From Pseudomonas iridis (lineage in GTDB: Bacteria; Pseudomonadota; Gammaproteobacteria; Pseudomonadales; Pseudomonadaceae): 64,000 nt of DNA. The position numbers and the translations under genes are program-made. Positions 36,879 to 48,200 of the stretch are shown in pieces (the stretch's first letter is position 1; each line of letters opens with the position of its first letter). Under the pieces are notes generated by a model. The model saw nothing but the letters and a program-made list of their open reading frames with translations. It was not told the DNA's origin and did no database searches. Location: the NCBI RefSeq assembly GCF_017980685.1, contig NZ_JACXXO010000004.1, positions 248,001 to 312,000 of the forward strand, read 5' to 3'.

Positions 36879-37169
36879 TTATGGCCGCAGGCCGGTAATC
36901 AGGTGCACCACCCCATCCTCAAGGGGCATGACGCCCGCGACACCGGCCTCGTTCAATGCCTGACGGTCCATGCGTGAAACATCACGCAACACCACTCGCA
37001 CCCGGGTCAGCGCCACCGGTTGCTGCAATTTGAGGTTATCCCCACCACCCAACGCCGCAACGATATCTGCGCTTAACCCCTCGGCAGGTTCGGCCGGTAT
37101 TGTCGGCTCGTCCGGCACCAGGTCCGGGGTCAGGGCTTTCCAGAACGCCTGCTGCAATTTATCGAACAT
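36879..37169 (-). CDS. Stand-alone PTS EIIB-like domain lacking the phosphocysteine
   Basis: Protein of 96 aa. Residues 32-94 resemble the glucose-family EIIB domain (ADIVAALGGGDNLKLQQ, then TRVRVVLRD). In EIIB the phosphorylated Cys sits two residues before the TR pair; here that position is Ala53, so it should not carry phosphate. The TreP protein at 42804 has the proper Cys. It begins one base after the stop of the EIIA-HPr-EI fusion and is surely co-translated with it. It may be regulatory, a docking piece or a decaying domain. Confidence 0.7.
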   Translation of the reverse strand: MFDKLQQAFWKALTPDLVPDEPTIPAEPAEGLSADIVAALGGGDNLKLQQPVALTRVRVVLRDVSRMDRQALNEAGVAGVMPLEDGVVHLITGLRP

Positions 37170-37170
37170 G

Positions 37171-39708
37171 TCAGTTCTCCAGAACCGGTGAAATATCGAC
37201 CGTTGCCTCGTGATACAGGCGCAGTGCTTCGCGCACTTCCTCAGCGCTTTCCAGACTCTGTACCTGTTCGGCGATGGCCTTGCAGTCGAGCAGATCCACC
37301 TCCCGCACTGCCGCTTTGATCGCCGGAATCTGCGGCACGCTGACCGACAACTCATCCACGCCGAGCCCCAGCAACAGCGGCACGGCCAGGCGTTCCGAGG
37401 CCATCGCGCCACAGACGCCGACCCATTTGCCATGGGCGTGCGCGCCTTTGACGGTCATGGCAATCAGGCGCAACACCGAGGGATGAAAGCTATCGGCCTG
37501 ACTGGCCAGGCGAGGATGATCGCGATCCATCGCCAAGGTGTATTGAGTCAGATCGTTGGTGCCGATCGAGAAGAAATCCACGTAGGGCGCAAACACATCG
37601 GCCATCAGTGCCGCCGCCGGCACTTCGATCATGATCCCCAGTTTCGGCCGTTCGACCAGGTTCAGTGCCTGCGCTTCCTCCTCCAGCATTTGCCGGGCCA
37701 GATGCAGCTCCGAGATTTGCGTGACCATCGGCAACATGATGTGCAGGCGCGTCAGACCGACACTGCCAAGGATCGCCCGAAATTGCTCGCGCAACAGTTG
37801 CGGGCGCTCCAGACACAGACGAATCCCGCGCAGTCCGAGGAACGGGTTGGTTTCGCTGTCCATCGGCACGTAGGCCAATGGCTTGTCGCCGCCGACATCG
37901 AGGGTGCGTACCACCAGATTGTGCGACGGCCCCACGGCCTGGGCGATGGCGCTGTAGGTCGACACTTGTTCGTCGAAAGTGGGCGCATGGTTGCGATCCA
38001 GATAAAGAAACTCCGAGCGCAACAGCCCGACGCCTGCACCGCCCAGGCCCATTGCCTGCTCGGTTTCACTCAGGGAGGAGACGTTGGCTGTCACCTCGAT
38101 GTAGTGCCCGTCGCGGGTGCAGGCGGCCAGCGTCGCCTGTGCGTGGTCGTGTTGATGGCGCAGACGCTGTAGTTCGCGTCGGGCTCGCAATTGCTCGATG
38201 GCGAGCGGATCGGGATTGAGTTGCAGCTCGCCCTTGTCGGCATCGAGCAGCACCGTGCTGCCGTTCGCCAACGCCAGCACCTGCGCCGGCACCCCGCAAA
38301 TCGCCGGCAGGGCAAAGGCCCGCGCAAGAATGGCGACATGACTGGTGGCGCCACCACCGACCGTGACGATGCCAAGCACCTTTGTCACATCGAGCCCCGC
38401 CGTCTGTGACGGCGTCAGTTGATCGGCGATCAGGATCGTCCCGTGCGGCAATGTCAGGACCGGGTCGTGCACGCCGAGAATCAACTTGAGGACTCGCAAG
38501 CACACGTCCGCCAGGTCTGCCGCACGTTCAACCAGCAACGGACTGGCCGACTGCCGAAACAGCGTCGCGGTCGACTCGGTTGCGGTACGCCAGGCAAACG
38601 CCGCGCTTTTGCCCTCGGCAATCAACGCTTGGGCCTGATCGAGCAGGCTCGGGTCATCGAGCAGTTCCTGATGAGCCTTGAAGATTTCCTCCTGAGCGCT
38701 GCCTCCCGCCGTGTCGCGCAAGTGCTGCAAGGCCATTCCCGCCTCGATCAACGCGTCCGTCAGCACCTCCTGTTCCGTTTTCACCCCGGCGCCGGACTCT
38801 TTTATGTCGAGGCTCGGCTCAGTGATCTGCATGACCTGGCCCAAAGCCGAGCCGGGCGATGCACAGACTCCACGCAGAACCGTCAGCACCTCAGGTTCGA
38901 CGCTCTCGCAAGGCTCCGTCACAGGCAACGCCGTGACCGATTCCCCGCACCCTTCGGCGAGCAACCGCGAGAGTGTGCTGATTGCTGCTTGCGCGTCTTC
39001 GCCCACGGCGCTCACTTGCACGCTGTCACCCAAAGCGGTCTGCAACGCCATGATTGCCACCAGTGACTTGGCGTTGGCTTCGGCCTGCTGTTTATGCAGA
39101 TAGATCTTTGCCGAAAAAACCTTCGCCGCTTGCGCGAACACCGCCGCCGGACGCGCATGCAGACCGTTGGGATTGGGCAGTTTCAGCACATCCGAGAAAA
39201 TCACTTCGCCAGTTGGTGCGGCCTGTTCTTCGCGGATGGCATGCGCAACGGTGAGACTCAGCAGCGGTTGGCCCGTTTCGACCAGCCCCGTCTGCGCGGC
39301 CGTCCAGGTGAATGGCTCACCGCTGACCACCAGCATCAGGGTCATCAGGCTGCGCGCGTGCAGGGCGATGTAATCGGCATCGAACTCGATCAGCGTTTCG
39401 CCAGCCGCCACCCGCTGACCCTCTTCAACCAGGCGGGTGAAGCCCTGGCCGCCCAGATTCACCGTATCCAGACCGATGTGCAGCAACACCTGAACGCCAT
39501 GGTCACCGGTGATGCTCACGGCATGCCCGCTTGCCTGCACGTTGCTGACCACCCCGGCCAGCGGAGCGCACAAGGCTGATGAAGTCGGGTCGATGCACAG
39601 GCCGTCGCCGATCACGCGATTGGCAAACACCGGGTCGGGCACTTGATCCATTGGGATCAGCACGCCGGACAAAGGCGCCAGCAGTTGCAATTGTTGGGGT
39701 GTGGCCAT
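37171..39708 (-). CDS. ptsP: PTS multiphosphoryl protein EIIA(Glc)-HPr-EI
   Basis: Fusion protein of 845 aa. EIIA of the glucose type covers about 1-155 (His77 in LLHIGLD). HPr covers about 168-255 (His184 in GLHARPAA). Enzyme I covers about 278-840 (His457 in GGGATSHVAIL, and the PEP-binding DFFSIGTNDLTQY). One polypeptide thus carries phosphate from PEP to the membrane EIIBC. The start at 39708 has AGGTG 5 bp upstream; the open frame to 39966 overlaps the porin gene and is rejected. It lies within the trehalose operon and probably serves TreP. Confidence 0.92.
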   Translation of the reverse strand: MATPQQLQLLAPLSGVLIPMDQVPDPVFANRVIGDGLCIDPTSSALCAPLAGVVSNVQASGHAVSITGDHGVQVLLHIGLDTVNLGGQGFTRLVEEGQRVAAGETLIEFDADYIALHARSLMTLMLVVSGEPFTWTAAQTGLVETGQPLLSLTVAHAIREEQAAPTGEVIFSDVLKLPNPNGLHARPAAVFAQAAKVFSAKIYLHKQQAEANAKSLVAIMALQTALGDSVQVSAVGEDAQAAISTLSRLLAEGCGESVTALPVTEPCESVEPEVLTVLRGVCASPGSALGQVMQITEPSLDIKESGAGVKTEQEVLTDALIEAGMALQHLRDTAGGSAQEEIFKAHQELLDDPSLLDQAQALIAEGKSAAFAWRTATESTATLFRQSASPLLVERAADLADVCLRVLKLILGVHDPVLTLPHGTILIADQLTPSQTAGLDVTKVLGIVTVGGGATSHVAILARAFALPAICGVPAQVLALANGSTVLLDADKGELQLNPDPLAIEQLRARRELQRLRHQHDHAQATLAACTRDGHYIEVTANVSSLSETEQAMGLGGAGVGLLRSEFLYLDRNHAPTFDEQVSTYSAIAQAVGPSHNLVVRTLDVGGDKPLAYVPMDSETNPFLGLRGIRLCLERPQLLREQFRAILGSVGLTRLHIMLPMVTQISELHLARQMLEEEAQALNLVERPKLGIMIEVPAAALMADVFAPYVDFFSIGTNDLTQYTLAMDRDHPRLASQADSFHPSVLRLIAMTVKGAHAHGKWVGVCGAMASERLAVPLLLGLGVDELSVSVPQIPAIKAAVREVDLLDCKAIAEQVQSLESAEEVREALRLYHEATVDISPVLEN

Positions 39709-39770
39709 GATGTCACCTGCGGTTTTGTTCTTGGAAGTACCCGTGGAGCGCACCGCCCCACCAGCATCGC

Positions 39771-41099
<1,329 letters not shown>

Positions 41100-42746
41100 T
41101 CAGGGATCAATCAGGTGCAGGACGAACGATTCATACGGGCGCAAACTCACCTGTCGATTACGTGGCGGGCAGTCCGGATAATTACTGACAAGCAACCGCT
41201 GGTTCAACGTCGCATCGATCTCTAACGGCAGTTCGATTTCACACGGTGTGGCATAGAAGTTGTTCACGATCAGCAGACGCTCGCCCACGCCTTCACGCAG
41301 GTAAGCCCAGACTTGCTGGTGCTCGGGCAACAGCTGTCGATAGACGCCCTCGGTGATTAGCGCCTCTGTACGCCTCAACGTGATCAAACGACGGTAATGA
41401 TGCAGGACGGATTGTGCGTCATCGAGCTGATGGGCAACGTTGATTTGCGATGCGTTTGCCGGCACCCCGATCCACGGTTCGACGCGGCTGAAACCCGCAT
41501 GCTGTTCCGCGTTCCAGTGCATCGGCGTACGCCCGTTGTCACGGGACTTCTGCATGATCGCCGCCATGTTGTCGATGTCGCTGGTGCCTGCTTCACGCTT
41601 GAGCCGAAAGATGTTCAGCGTTTCGACATCCCGGTACTGATCGATACGCTCGAAACCCGGATTGGTCATGCCCAGTTCTTCGCCCTGGTACACAAACGGC
41701 GTACCCTGCAAAAAGTGCAGCGCCGTACCGAGCATTTTCGCCGAGAGCTCACGATATTCGCCGTCATGGCCGAACCGCGAGACCACCCGAGGTTGATCGT
41801 GGTTACACCAGAACAGCGCATTCCAGCCACCACCGGCCTGCATGCCGGTCTGCCAGTCGGACAGAATCTGCTTGAGCTGGAGGAAATCGAAATCAGCGCG
41901 AACCCACTTTTCCAGGTTCGGATAATCGACTTTCAGATGATGAAAGTTGAAGGTCATCGACAACTCTTGCGACTGTGGATTGGAATAACGAATGCAGTGT
42001 TCGAGGCTGGTGGATGACATCTCCCCGACGTTGATCAGGTCGTGGCCGGCGAAGACCTCACGGTGCATCTGCTGCAAGTACTCATGGACGTTCGGCCCGT
42101 CGGTGTAAAAGCGTCGGCCGTCGCTGTTGTCCTCGGCAAAATCCGCAGGCTTGGAGATCAGATTGATCACGTCCAGCCGGAAACCACCCACGCCCTTGTC
42201 CCGCCAGAAGCGCATCATTTTGAAGACTTCGGCGCGTACCCTGGGGTTGTCCCAGTTCAGGTCCGCCTGGGTGTGGTCGAACAGGTGCAGATAGTACTGA
42301 CCGGTCTGGGCCTCGTACTCCCAGGCCGAACCGCCGAACTTGGATTGCCAATTGTTCGGCTGATCGCGCCATATATAAAAGTCACGGTAGGGATTATCGA
42401 GGCTGCTGCGCGCCTGCTGAAACCACACATGCTCGATCGAGGTGTGGTTGACCACAATGTCGAGCATCAACTTGATCCCGCGCTTGCCCGCCTCGGCGAT
42501 CAGCAACTCGCAGTCGGCCATGCTGCCGTAACTGGGATCAATCGCGTAGTAGTCGCTGATGTCATAGCCGTTGTCACGTTGCGGCGAGCGCAGGAATGGC
42601 GTGATCCACAAGCAATCGACGCCCAGCCATTGCAGGTAATCGAGCTTGGCCACGACGCCGAGCAAATCACCTGTCGGGTTGCCGGCATGGCTGTGAAAAC
42701 TCTTCGGGTAGATCTGGTAGATAACCGAACGCTGCCAGTCTTGCAT
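41100..42746 (-). CDS. treC: Trehalose-6-phosphate hydrolase (phosphotrehalase)
   Basis: GH13 enzyme of 548 aa. Conserved regions are DIVVNHTS, GFRLDVINLI (nucleophile Asp), LINVGEMSS (acid/base Glu) and WCNHDQPR (Asp). It splits trehalose-6-phosphate made by TreP into glucose and glucose-6-phosphate in the cytoplasm. The start at 42746 has GAGGG 9 bp upstream. It lies 57 bp after treP. Confidence 0.93.
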   Translation of the reverse strand: MQDWQRSVIYQIYPKSFHSHAGNPTGDLLGVVAKLDYLQWLGVDCLWITPFLRSPQRDNGYDISDYYAIDPSYGSMADCELLIAEAGKRGIKLMLDIVVNHTSIEHVWFQQARSSLDNPYRDFYIWRDQPNNWQSKFGGSAWEYEAQTGQYYLHLFDHTQADLNWDNPRVRAEVFKMMRFWRDKGVGGFRLDVINLISKPADFAEDNSDGRRFYTDGPNVHEYLQQMHREVFAGHDLINVGEMSSTSLEHCIRYSNPQSQELSMTFNFHHLKVDYPNLEKWVRADFDFLQLKQILSDWQTGMQAGGGWNALFWCNHDQPRVVSRFGHDGEYRELSAKMLGTALHFLQGTPFVYQGEELGMTNPGFERIDQYRDVETLNIFRLKREAGTSDIDNMAAIMQKSRDNGRTPMHWNAEQHAGFSRVEPWIGVPANASQINVAHQLDDAQSVLHHYRRLITLRRTEALITEGVYRQLLPEHQQVWAYLREGVGERLLIVNNFYATPCEIELPLEIDATLNQRLLVSNYPDCPPRNRQVSLRPYESFVLHLIDP

Positions 42747-42803
42747 GGCACATTTCCCTCTTGATTTTAAAACCGGCAAACCCTGCGACAGCTCCTGCCG
42801 ATA

Positions 42804-44246
42804 TCAGGCAACCCGATAACCGGGGCGGACAATCTTCATGCTCAGCGCACAGGTCAAAACAAACGGCACAACCATGGCGATGATCATCCCGATCACGAAC
42901 ATCGGAATGAACTGCGGAATGATCGAGATAAACCCGGGCAAGCCGCCGACGCCGATGGCCGAGGCTTGAATCTTGTTAATCGACAGGAAGATGCAGCCCA
43001 GCGCCGAGCCGGTCAGCGCGGCGTAAAACGGAAATTTGTAACGCAGATTGACGCCGAACATGGCGGGTTCAGTGATACCGAAATACGCGGAAATCGCTGA
43101 GGTCGACGCCATGCTTTTGTCGCGCGCATTGCGCGTCATGTAGAACACCGCCAACGCCGCGCTGCCTTGAGCGAGGTTGGACATGACGATCATCGGCCAG
43201 ATGAACGTGCCGCCCTGGGTCGAGATCAGTTGCAGATCGACTGCGAGGAACATGTGGTGCATTCCGGTGATCACCAGTGGCGCATAGAGCAGTCCGAAAA
43301 TCGCCCCACCGACCATCGGCGCCAGGTCGAACAGCATGACCACGCCCTCGGTGATGTAGATACCGATGTGACGGGTTACAGGCCCGATCACCGCCAGCGC
43401 CAGAACTCCGGTGACGACAATCGTGGTGATGGGCACCACCAGCAATTGCACTGCGTTGGGCACGCGTGCCCGCAACCATTTTTCGATGACGCTCATCACG
43501 TAAGCGGCCAGCAGTATCGGCAGGATCTGCCCCTGATAGCCGACTTTCTCTACCTGGAACAATCCGAGGATGTCGAAGTACGGCATCTGCTGACCGTCCA
43601 GACCGGCCACCGCCTTGCCATAGTTCCAGGCGTTGAGCAGATCCGGATGAACCAGCATCAGGCCGAGTACGATACCGAGAATCTCACTGCCGCCAAAGCG
43701 CTTGGCCGCCGACCATCCCACCAATGCCGGCAAGAACACGAACGCGGTGTTGGCCATCAGGTTGATCAGACTCCACAGTCCCTCGAGTTTGGGGTAAGCA
43801 TCCAGCAGGGTCTGACCTTCGATAAACATGCCTTTGGCGCCGATCAGGTTGTTGATGCCCATCAGCAAACCGGCAACGATCAGCGCCGGCAGGATCGGCA
43901 TGAACACGTCGGAAAACACCCGCACCAGACGCTGCATGGCGTTGATCTTCTCGGCGCTTTTCTGTTTGACGTCGGCGATGGTCGACGCGGCGAGGCCGGT
44001 CTGGCGGCGCAATTCGGCGTAGACCTTTTCCACTTCGCCCGGGCCGATCACCACCTGATACAGACCGCCGGTGAAGAACGAGCCTTTGACCAGATCGATC
44101 TGGTTGAGCGTGGCGCTGTTGACCAGGGCTGGATTCTTCAAGGCCAGGCGCAGGCGCGTGACGCAGTGCGCGGCCTGTTCGATGTTCTCGCGACCGCCAA
44201 GGCTTTGCAGCAGCGCTCGGGCGATGTTCGGATAGTCGTGGCTCAT
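42804..44246 (-). CDS. treP: Trehalose-specific PTS permease EIIBC
   Basis: Permease of 480 aa. The N-terminal EIIB domain has phosphocysteine Cys28 in HCVTRLRL, and about ten membrane segments form EIIC from residue 110 on (FMPILPALIVAGLLMGINN, GITEPAMFGVNLR). There is no EIIA domain, which the fusion protein supplies. The start at 44246 has GGAAG 7 bp upstream. First gene of the operon treP-treC-lamB-ptsP-EIIB, divergent from treR. Confidence 0.92.
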   Translation of the reverse strand: MSHDYPNIARALLQSLGGRENIEQAAHCVTRLRLALKNPALVNSATLNQIDLVKGSFFTGGLYQVVIGPGEVEKVYAELRRQTGLAASTIADVKQKSAEKINAMQRLVRVFSDVFMPILPALIVAGLLMGINNLIGAKGMFIEGQTLLDAYPKLEGLWSLINLMANTAFVFLPALVGWSAAKRFGGSEILGIVLGLMLVHPDLLNAWNYGKAVAGLDGQQMPYFDILGLFQVEKVGYQGQILPILLAAYVMSVIEKWLRARVPNAVQLLVVPITTIVVTGVLALAVIGPVTRHIGIYITEGVVMLFDLAPMVGGAIFGLLYAPLVITGMHHMFLAVDLQLISTQGGTFIWPMIVMSNLAQGSAALAVFYMTRNARDKSMASTSAISAYFGITEPAMFGVNLRYKFPFYAALTGSALGCIFLSINKIQASAIGVGGLPGFISIIPQFIPMFVIGMIIAMVVPFVLTCALSMKIVRPGYRVA

Positions 44247-44300
44247 GCTAGTTCTTCCGCTGTGGATTGTTGTTATTGGCAGCACGTGGAAACGGAAAGT

Positions 44301-44342
44301 ACTCGTCTGTACGAGTTATTGCAACAACTCGTACAGACGAGT
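44301..44342. promoter_or_regulatory. TreR operator region
   Basis: A perfect 17-bp inverted repeat, ACTCGTCTGTACGAGTT and its complement, is separated by 8 bases. Each arm also holds a smaller palindrome, ACTCGT-CTGT-ACGAGT. This lies in the gap between the divergent treP and treR starts and is most simply two adjacent sites for the GntR-type repressor TreR. Confidence 0.8.
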
Positions 44343-44482
44343 TTGTTTTTGTATGTTTTTGCCAGACCAGCAGAGAATTTTCCTACCGCAGCCTAAGGTG
44401 ATTTCCAATCCCCACATGGACAAAGCCCTACCCTGCCCTTATGGTTCGAAGCTTTGAGCACAGCCGGCATCGAGCCCCTCTC

Positions 44483-45187
44483 ATGAGCAAATACAACCAG
44501 ATCTACAGCGATCTGCTGGCGAGTATCACCACTGAACGTCTGCAACGCGGCGCTCGCCTGCCCTCCGAAACCGAGCTGATGGACAGCTATCAGGCCAGCC
44601 GCGGCACAGTGCGCAAGGCCATCGAGCAACTTCAGGAGCGCGGTTTCGCGCAGAAAGTCCATGGCAAGGGCACCTTCGTCCTGTCGACCAACCCGATCGA
44701 ATTTCAGCTCGGTGGCATCGTCAGTTTTCAGGAGACCTACCCACGCCTGGGCGACGACGTCAGTACCGCAGTGGTCGAGCTGGCGCAGATTCCCCTCGAA
44801 GGCGCATTGCTCGAACACATCGATGCGCAGCCCGGCAGCCTGATTACCCGGGTCAAACGGGTGCGGCGCATTGATGGCAAACGGGTGATCCTCGACATCA
44901 ACCATTTTGTCACCGAGGTCATTCCCGGCCTGTCCCTCGATATCGCCGAGCAATCAATCTACGCCTACATCGAACAGACCCTGCAGCTTCAGATCGCCTA
45001 CGCGCAGCGCACCATCGAAGCGCGCCCGTGCAGCAAGGATGACCTGTCGCACCTGGACCTCGACGGCCAGAGCCACGTGATCGTCGTCAGCAACCAGACA
45101 TTCCTTCAGGACGGCCGCCAGTTCGAATACACCGAATCCCGGCACACCCTGGACAAGTTCTACTTCTCCGATGTGGCGCGGCGCTGA
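44483..45187 (+). CDS. treR: Trehalose operon repressor, GntR/HutC family
   Basis: Regulator of 234 aa. The winged helix is at about 1-70 (LPSETELMDSYQASRGTVRKAIEQL), and the UTRA ligand domain follows (SLITRVKRVRRIDGKRVILDINHF). It should bind trehalose-6-phosphate and release the treP promoter. The start at 44483 begins MSKYNQIYSDLL as in other TreR; an upstream in-frame ATG at 44441 is less likely. Confidence 0.9.
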   Translation: MSKYNQIYSDLLASITTERLQRGARLPSETELMDSYQASRGTVRKAIEQLQERGFAQKVHGKGTFVLSTNPIEFQLGGIVSFQETYPRLGDDVSTAVVELAQIPLEGALLEHIDAQPGSLITRVKRVRRIDGKRVILDINHFVTEVIPGLSLDIAEQSIYAYIEQTLQLQIAYAQRTIEARPCSKDDLSHLDLDGQSHVIVVSNQTFLQDGRQFEYTESRHTLDKFYFSDVARR

Positions 45188-45219
45188 CCCTCGACACGTT
45201 TGCAGACATCCTGTGCGGT

Positions 45220-45272
45220 AGGTATCTAATGCACGCCGCCGTAGCGATTCGGCCATGCTCGACCTTCATTTC
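45220..45272 (+). promoter_or_regulatory. Upstream block shared by the two tandem toxin genes (copy 1)
   Basis: About 50 bases matching the block at 48459-48514, including CCGTAGC, CATGCTCGA and CTTCATTT at equal spacing. It precedes the start of the first toxin gene and probably holds its promoter (possible -10 TATCTAAT). Confidence 0.5.
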
Positions 45273-45289
45273 TCAAGGATCGAGAGCAC

Positions 45290-48200
45290 ATGAAATCGCC
45301 CCCACAGCGTCGTCTGCCGAATGCGGCGGACAAAGCGTCACTCAAGGCCATCGCCACCACCGTCGTGCAGCTTTGCCCCAGCCTGTACGACGAGGCCCAT
45401 CAAGTCGCCAGCGAGTTGCTGGTGCGCAAGGGCGCTACCGAGATCGACCCGGATCAGGTTTATTTCCATCGTTTCAACCTGGCGCAAAGCAGCACGCAGT
45501 CGTTTACCGGCTGGGAGCACACCGGCGAAAAGCCCTACGAATCGCTGACCCTCACCCAATTGGTGGTGCATCGCTTTCGCGCCACCGATCAGGACAATGC
45601 CGACTTGCTGGACCTCTACGGCGGCTTCTACACGGACGGGCCGCAGGCCGAGACGTTCGACCACACCAATGAAGTGCGCCTGCATGGCAACGAAGTGCTC
45701 AACGACTTCTGGGCCATTGATCTGAGCTCGCGCTACCAGCAAAAGCTGAACAGCTTCTGGAGCGCCCACGCGGAAGATTTCCGCACGTTGGCCAAGTGCA
45801 ACTTTCTCAGTCAGGCGGTGCAGGCACTTGAACTCGAGCAACTGACCGGCAGCGATTTCCAATGGATCGTCGATGCGGTCATCGGCCCCGTTACCTGGCC
45901 GGTGACGCTGGCCATGTTGCAATCGAGCCACGCGACGACCAGTGATGTGCGCGCGTTTGATATCGCCGGGCATGTCGCCGTCAATCTGCTGCGCATCGTG
46001 GCTGCCGACGGCCGGCAGATCCTGTATCTGCCAAGCGCAGCGCAGGCTTTTGTGGTCATGCAGACCCCGGCGGACATGCACTGGTGGGTGCTCGAACAGA
46101 TGAACGAGGCAACCCGGCGACAGGCGCTGCTCAGCCACTTTGCACTGGCAGATCGGCAGCAGATCACCGAGGGTCTCACCGAGTTGATGAACCAGCTGGT
46201 CGGCACCTGGGGCCGCGCCGACCATCACCTGATCAACCAGCAAAATCGCGCGATCAGCGGTGATGCGATGCGCTGGCTCGGTGAAGCGACCCGCGCCGCG
46301 ATGCTCGCCGAGGCAAGCCTGTCCCTGACCTCCAACAGCGAACTGAGCAAGAAACTCTGGATCGGTTACCTGAGCGCGGGCCTCAAGGTATTCGGCCCCA
46401 TGGCTGCGGTCGGCTGGCCGATTGCCTTGCCGGTGATTGGCGCCAGCCTCGCCAGCATGGGCCTGAATATCGATCAGGCGGTCAATGGCAAAAGCGCCAG
46501 TGAACGCAAGGCCGGGGTGCTCGGTGCGGTGCTCAGTGGCATTGACGCGCTATTCAACGTCGCGTTTCTCAAAGGCTCAGGCTCAACGCTGGAGGTCGGC
46601 GTTGAGGTGGACGCAGCAGAAGCCGAACAGATGGCCGAGCTCAGCGAAGCAACTGCGGCCCGGACGCCGGCGGATCCGCTTGCGCCTGAAGCACTCAGCG
46701 AAGCGGCCGAGGACGCCGAAACGCCAAATCCGGTCGCCGAGTTAACTTGGCCGGGCCCGGTTGATCGTGCGACCCCGCCACCGATTGCGCAGAGATACGT
46801 GTGCAACGAACTGCTCGAAGGGATGACCGCGCAAAGTGAGCCCGGTCAGTTTCAAGGGATCTTTCGCCTTGATCGTGATCCACCGTTCGCCATTCTGCTC
46901 AACAACAATCCGTACTACGTGCGCTTTTTCGGCGATGCCAGCGAGGGCGGCTATTGGGCGATTGTCGATCCGGATCGCCCCAACCAGTTCGTGCATTCGT
47001 TACCAGTGCGCCTGAACCCCCAAGGCGAGTGGGAGCGGATGCAGGCGCTGGGTCTTCGCGGCGGCGGCCAGTGCGCGGGCAAACAGTGCACGCCGTCTAT
47101 CGAACTCAACACCCTTGAGTCGACTGAATCCACCGAGGCCGAAACGCTACCGCCGACAGAACCACAGTCGCCGATACCGCGCGCGGTGCGCATCGTGCCC
47201 TCGGCTTACGATATCGATCCGACGGTGCGCCGCTCGATCAAGGCCTGGGCGCTGAACCTCAACGAACCCCATGTCGAACTGACGCCCACCGCCGACGGCA
47301 CTTTCGGCATGGAGGATCCCTTCGAGCTCCATGCCTTGGCCAAGCGGCAGTCGCTGCAAGTCGCCGCGAGAAAATTCTTCAACGATCTGCCGTGGATCAC
47401 GCCGCCGCCGCGCCCGCCCATTGCCTTTGATGAGCAGACATCCATAGCCGAACTGCTCGACCGTATCTTTGAGTCAGCGCCCGGGCTGGTCGTGGGCGAG
47501 ACTCTGGACCGCATCACCAGCATGCGCTTCATGATCGAAAACATGCCGGCGCTCGCCCGCCATGCCAAAACCCTTTATATGCGCGGCGTGCTCAGTGACT
47601 TCGCACAGGTGGACCTGAACCGCTACTTCACCAGCGGCGCCATGTCGGCGGACCTGCGCACTTATCTGACCAGTCTGGGCACCGACCCGGCGGGACGCTT
47701 CAATGCACTGGAACTGGTCAGGGTCGCCAGGGAAAACGGTGTGCGGGTACAGGGCATCGATTGCGCGGCGAGCTACAAGATGAGTTCGCCGGCCGCGCCC
47801 TACGACGAGCAAATGATCGGCACGTATCTGGCCAGTGACATCATGACCGGCGACACCTACATCAACAGTCCGCGAAAATGGATGGTGCTGACCGGCGCGC
47901 AGAACACCAACTCCTTCAGAGGCCTGGACGGTCTCGCCGAAATCAAGGGCGGCATCGGTTTGCGCATCGAAGAAGCGGCAATGGGCCAACCCATGGTGGT
48001 CGATGTCGATCCGGGCCTGGAAGTGCGTCGCGAGACGTTTTCCGCTGAAGCCGGAGCGTCGGTCAATCATGACGTGATTCGCACTGACCTGCGCCTGAGA
48101 ATGCCGGCAGAACCGATGAACTGGAATGAGGAGACGCTGGACAACCTGCTGCATCGACGCGGCATGTTCATGTTCATCAGGAACAACGACAGCTGGACCG

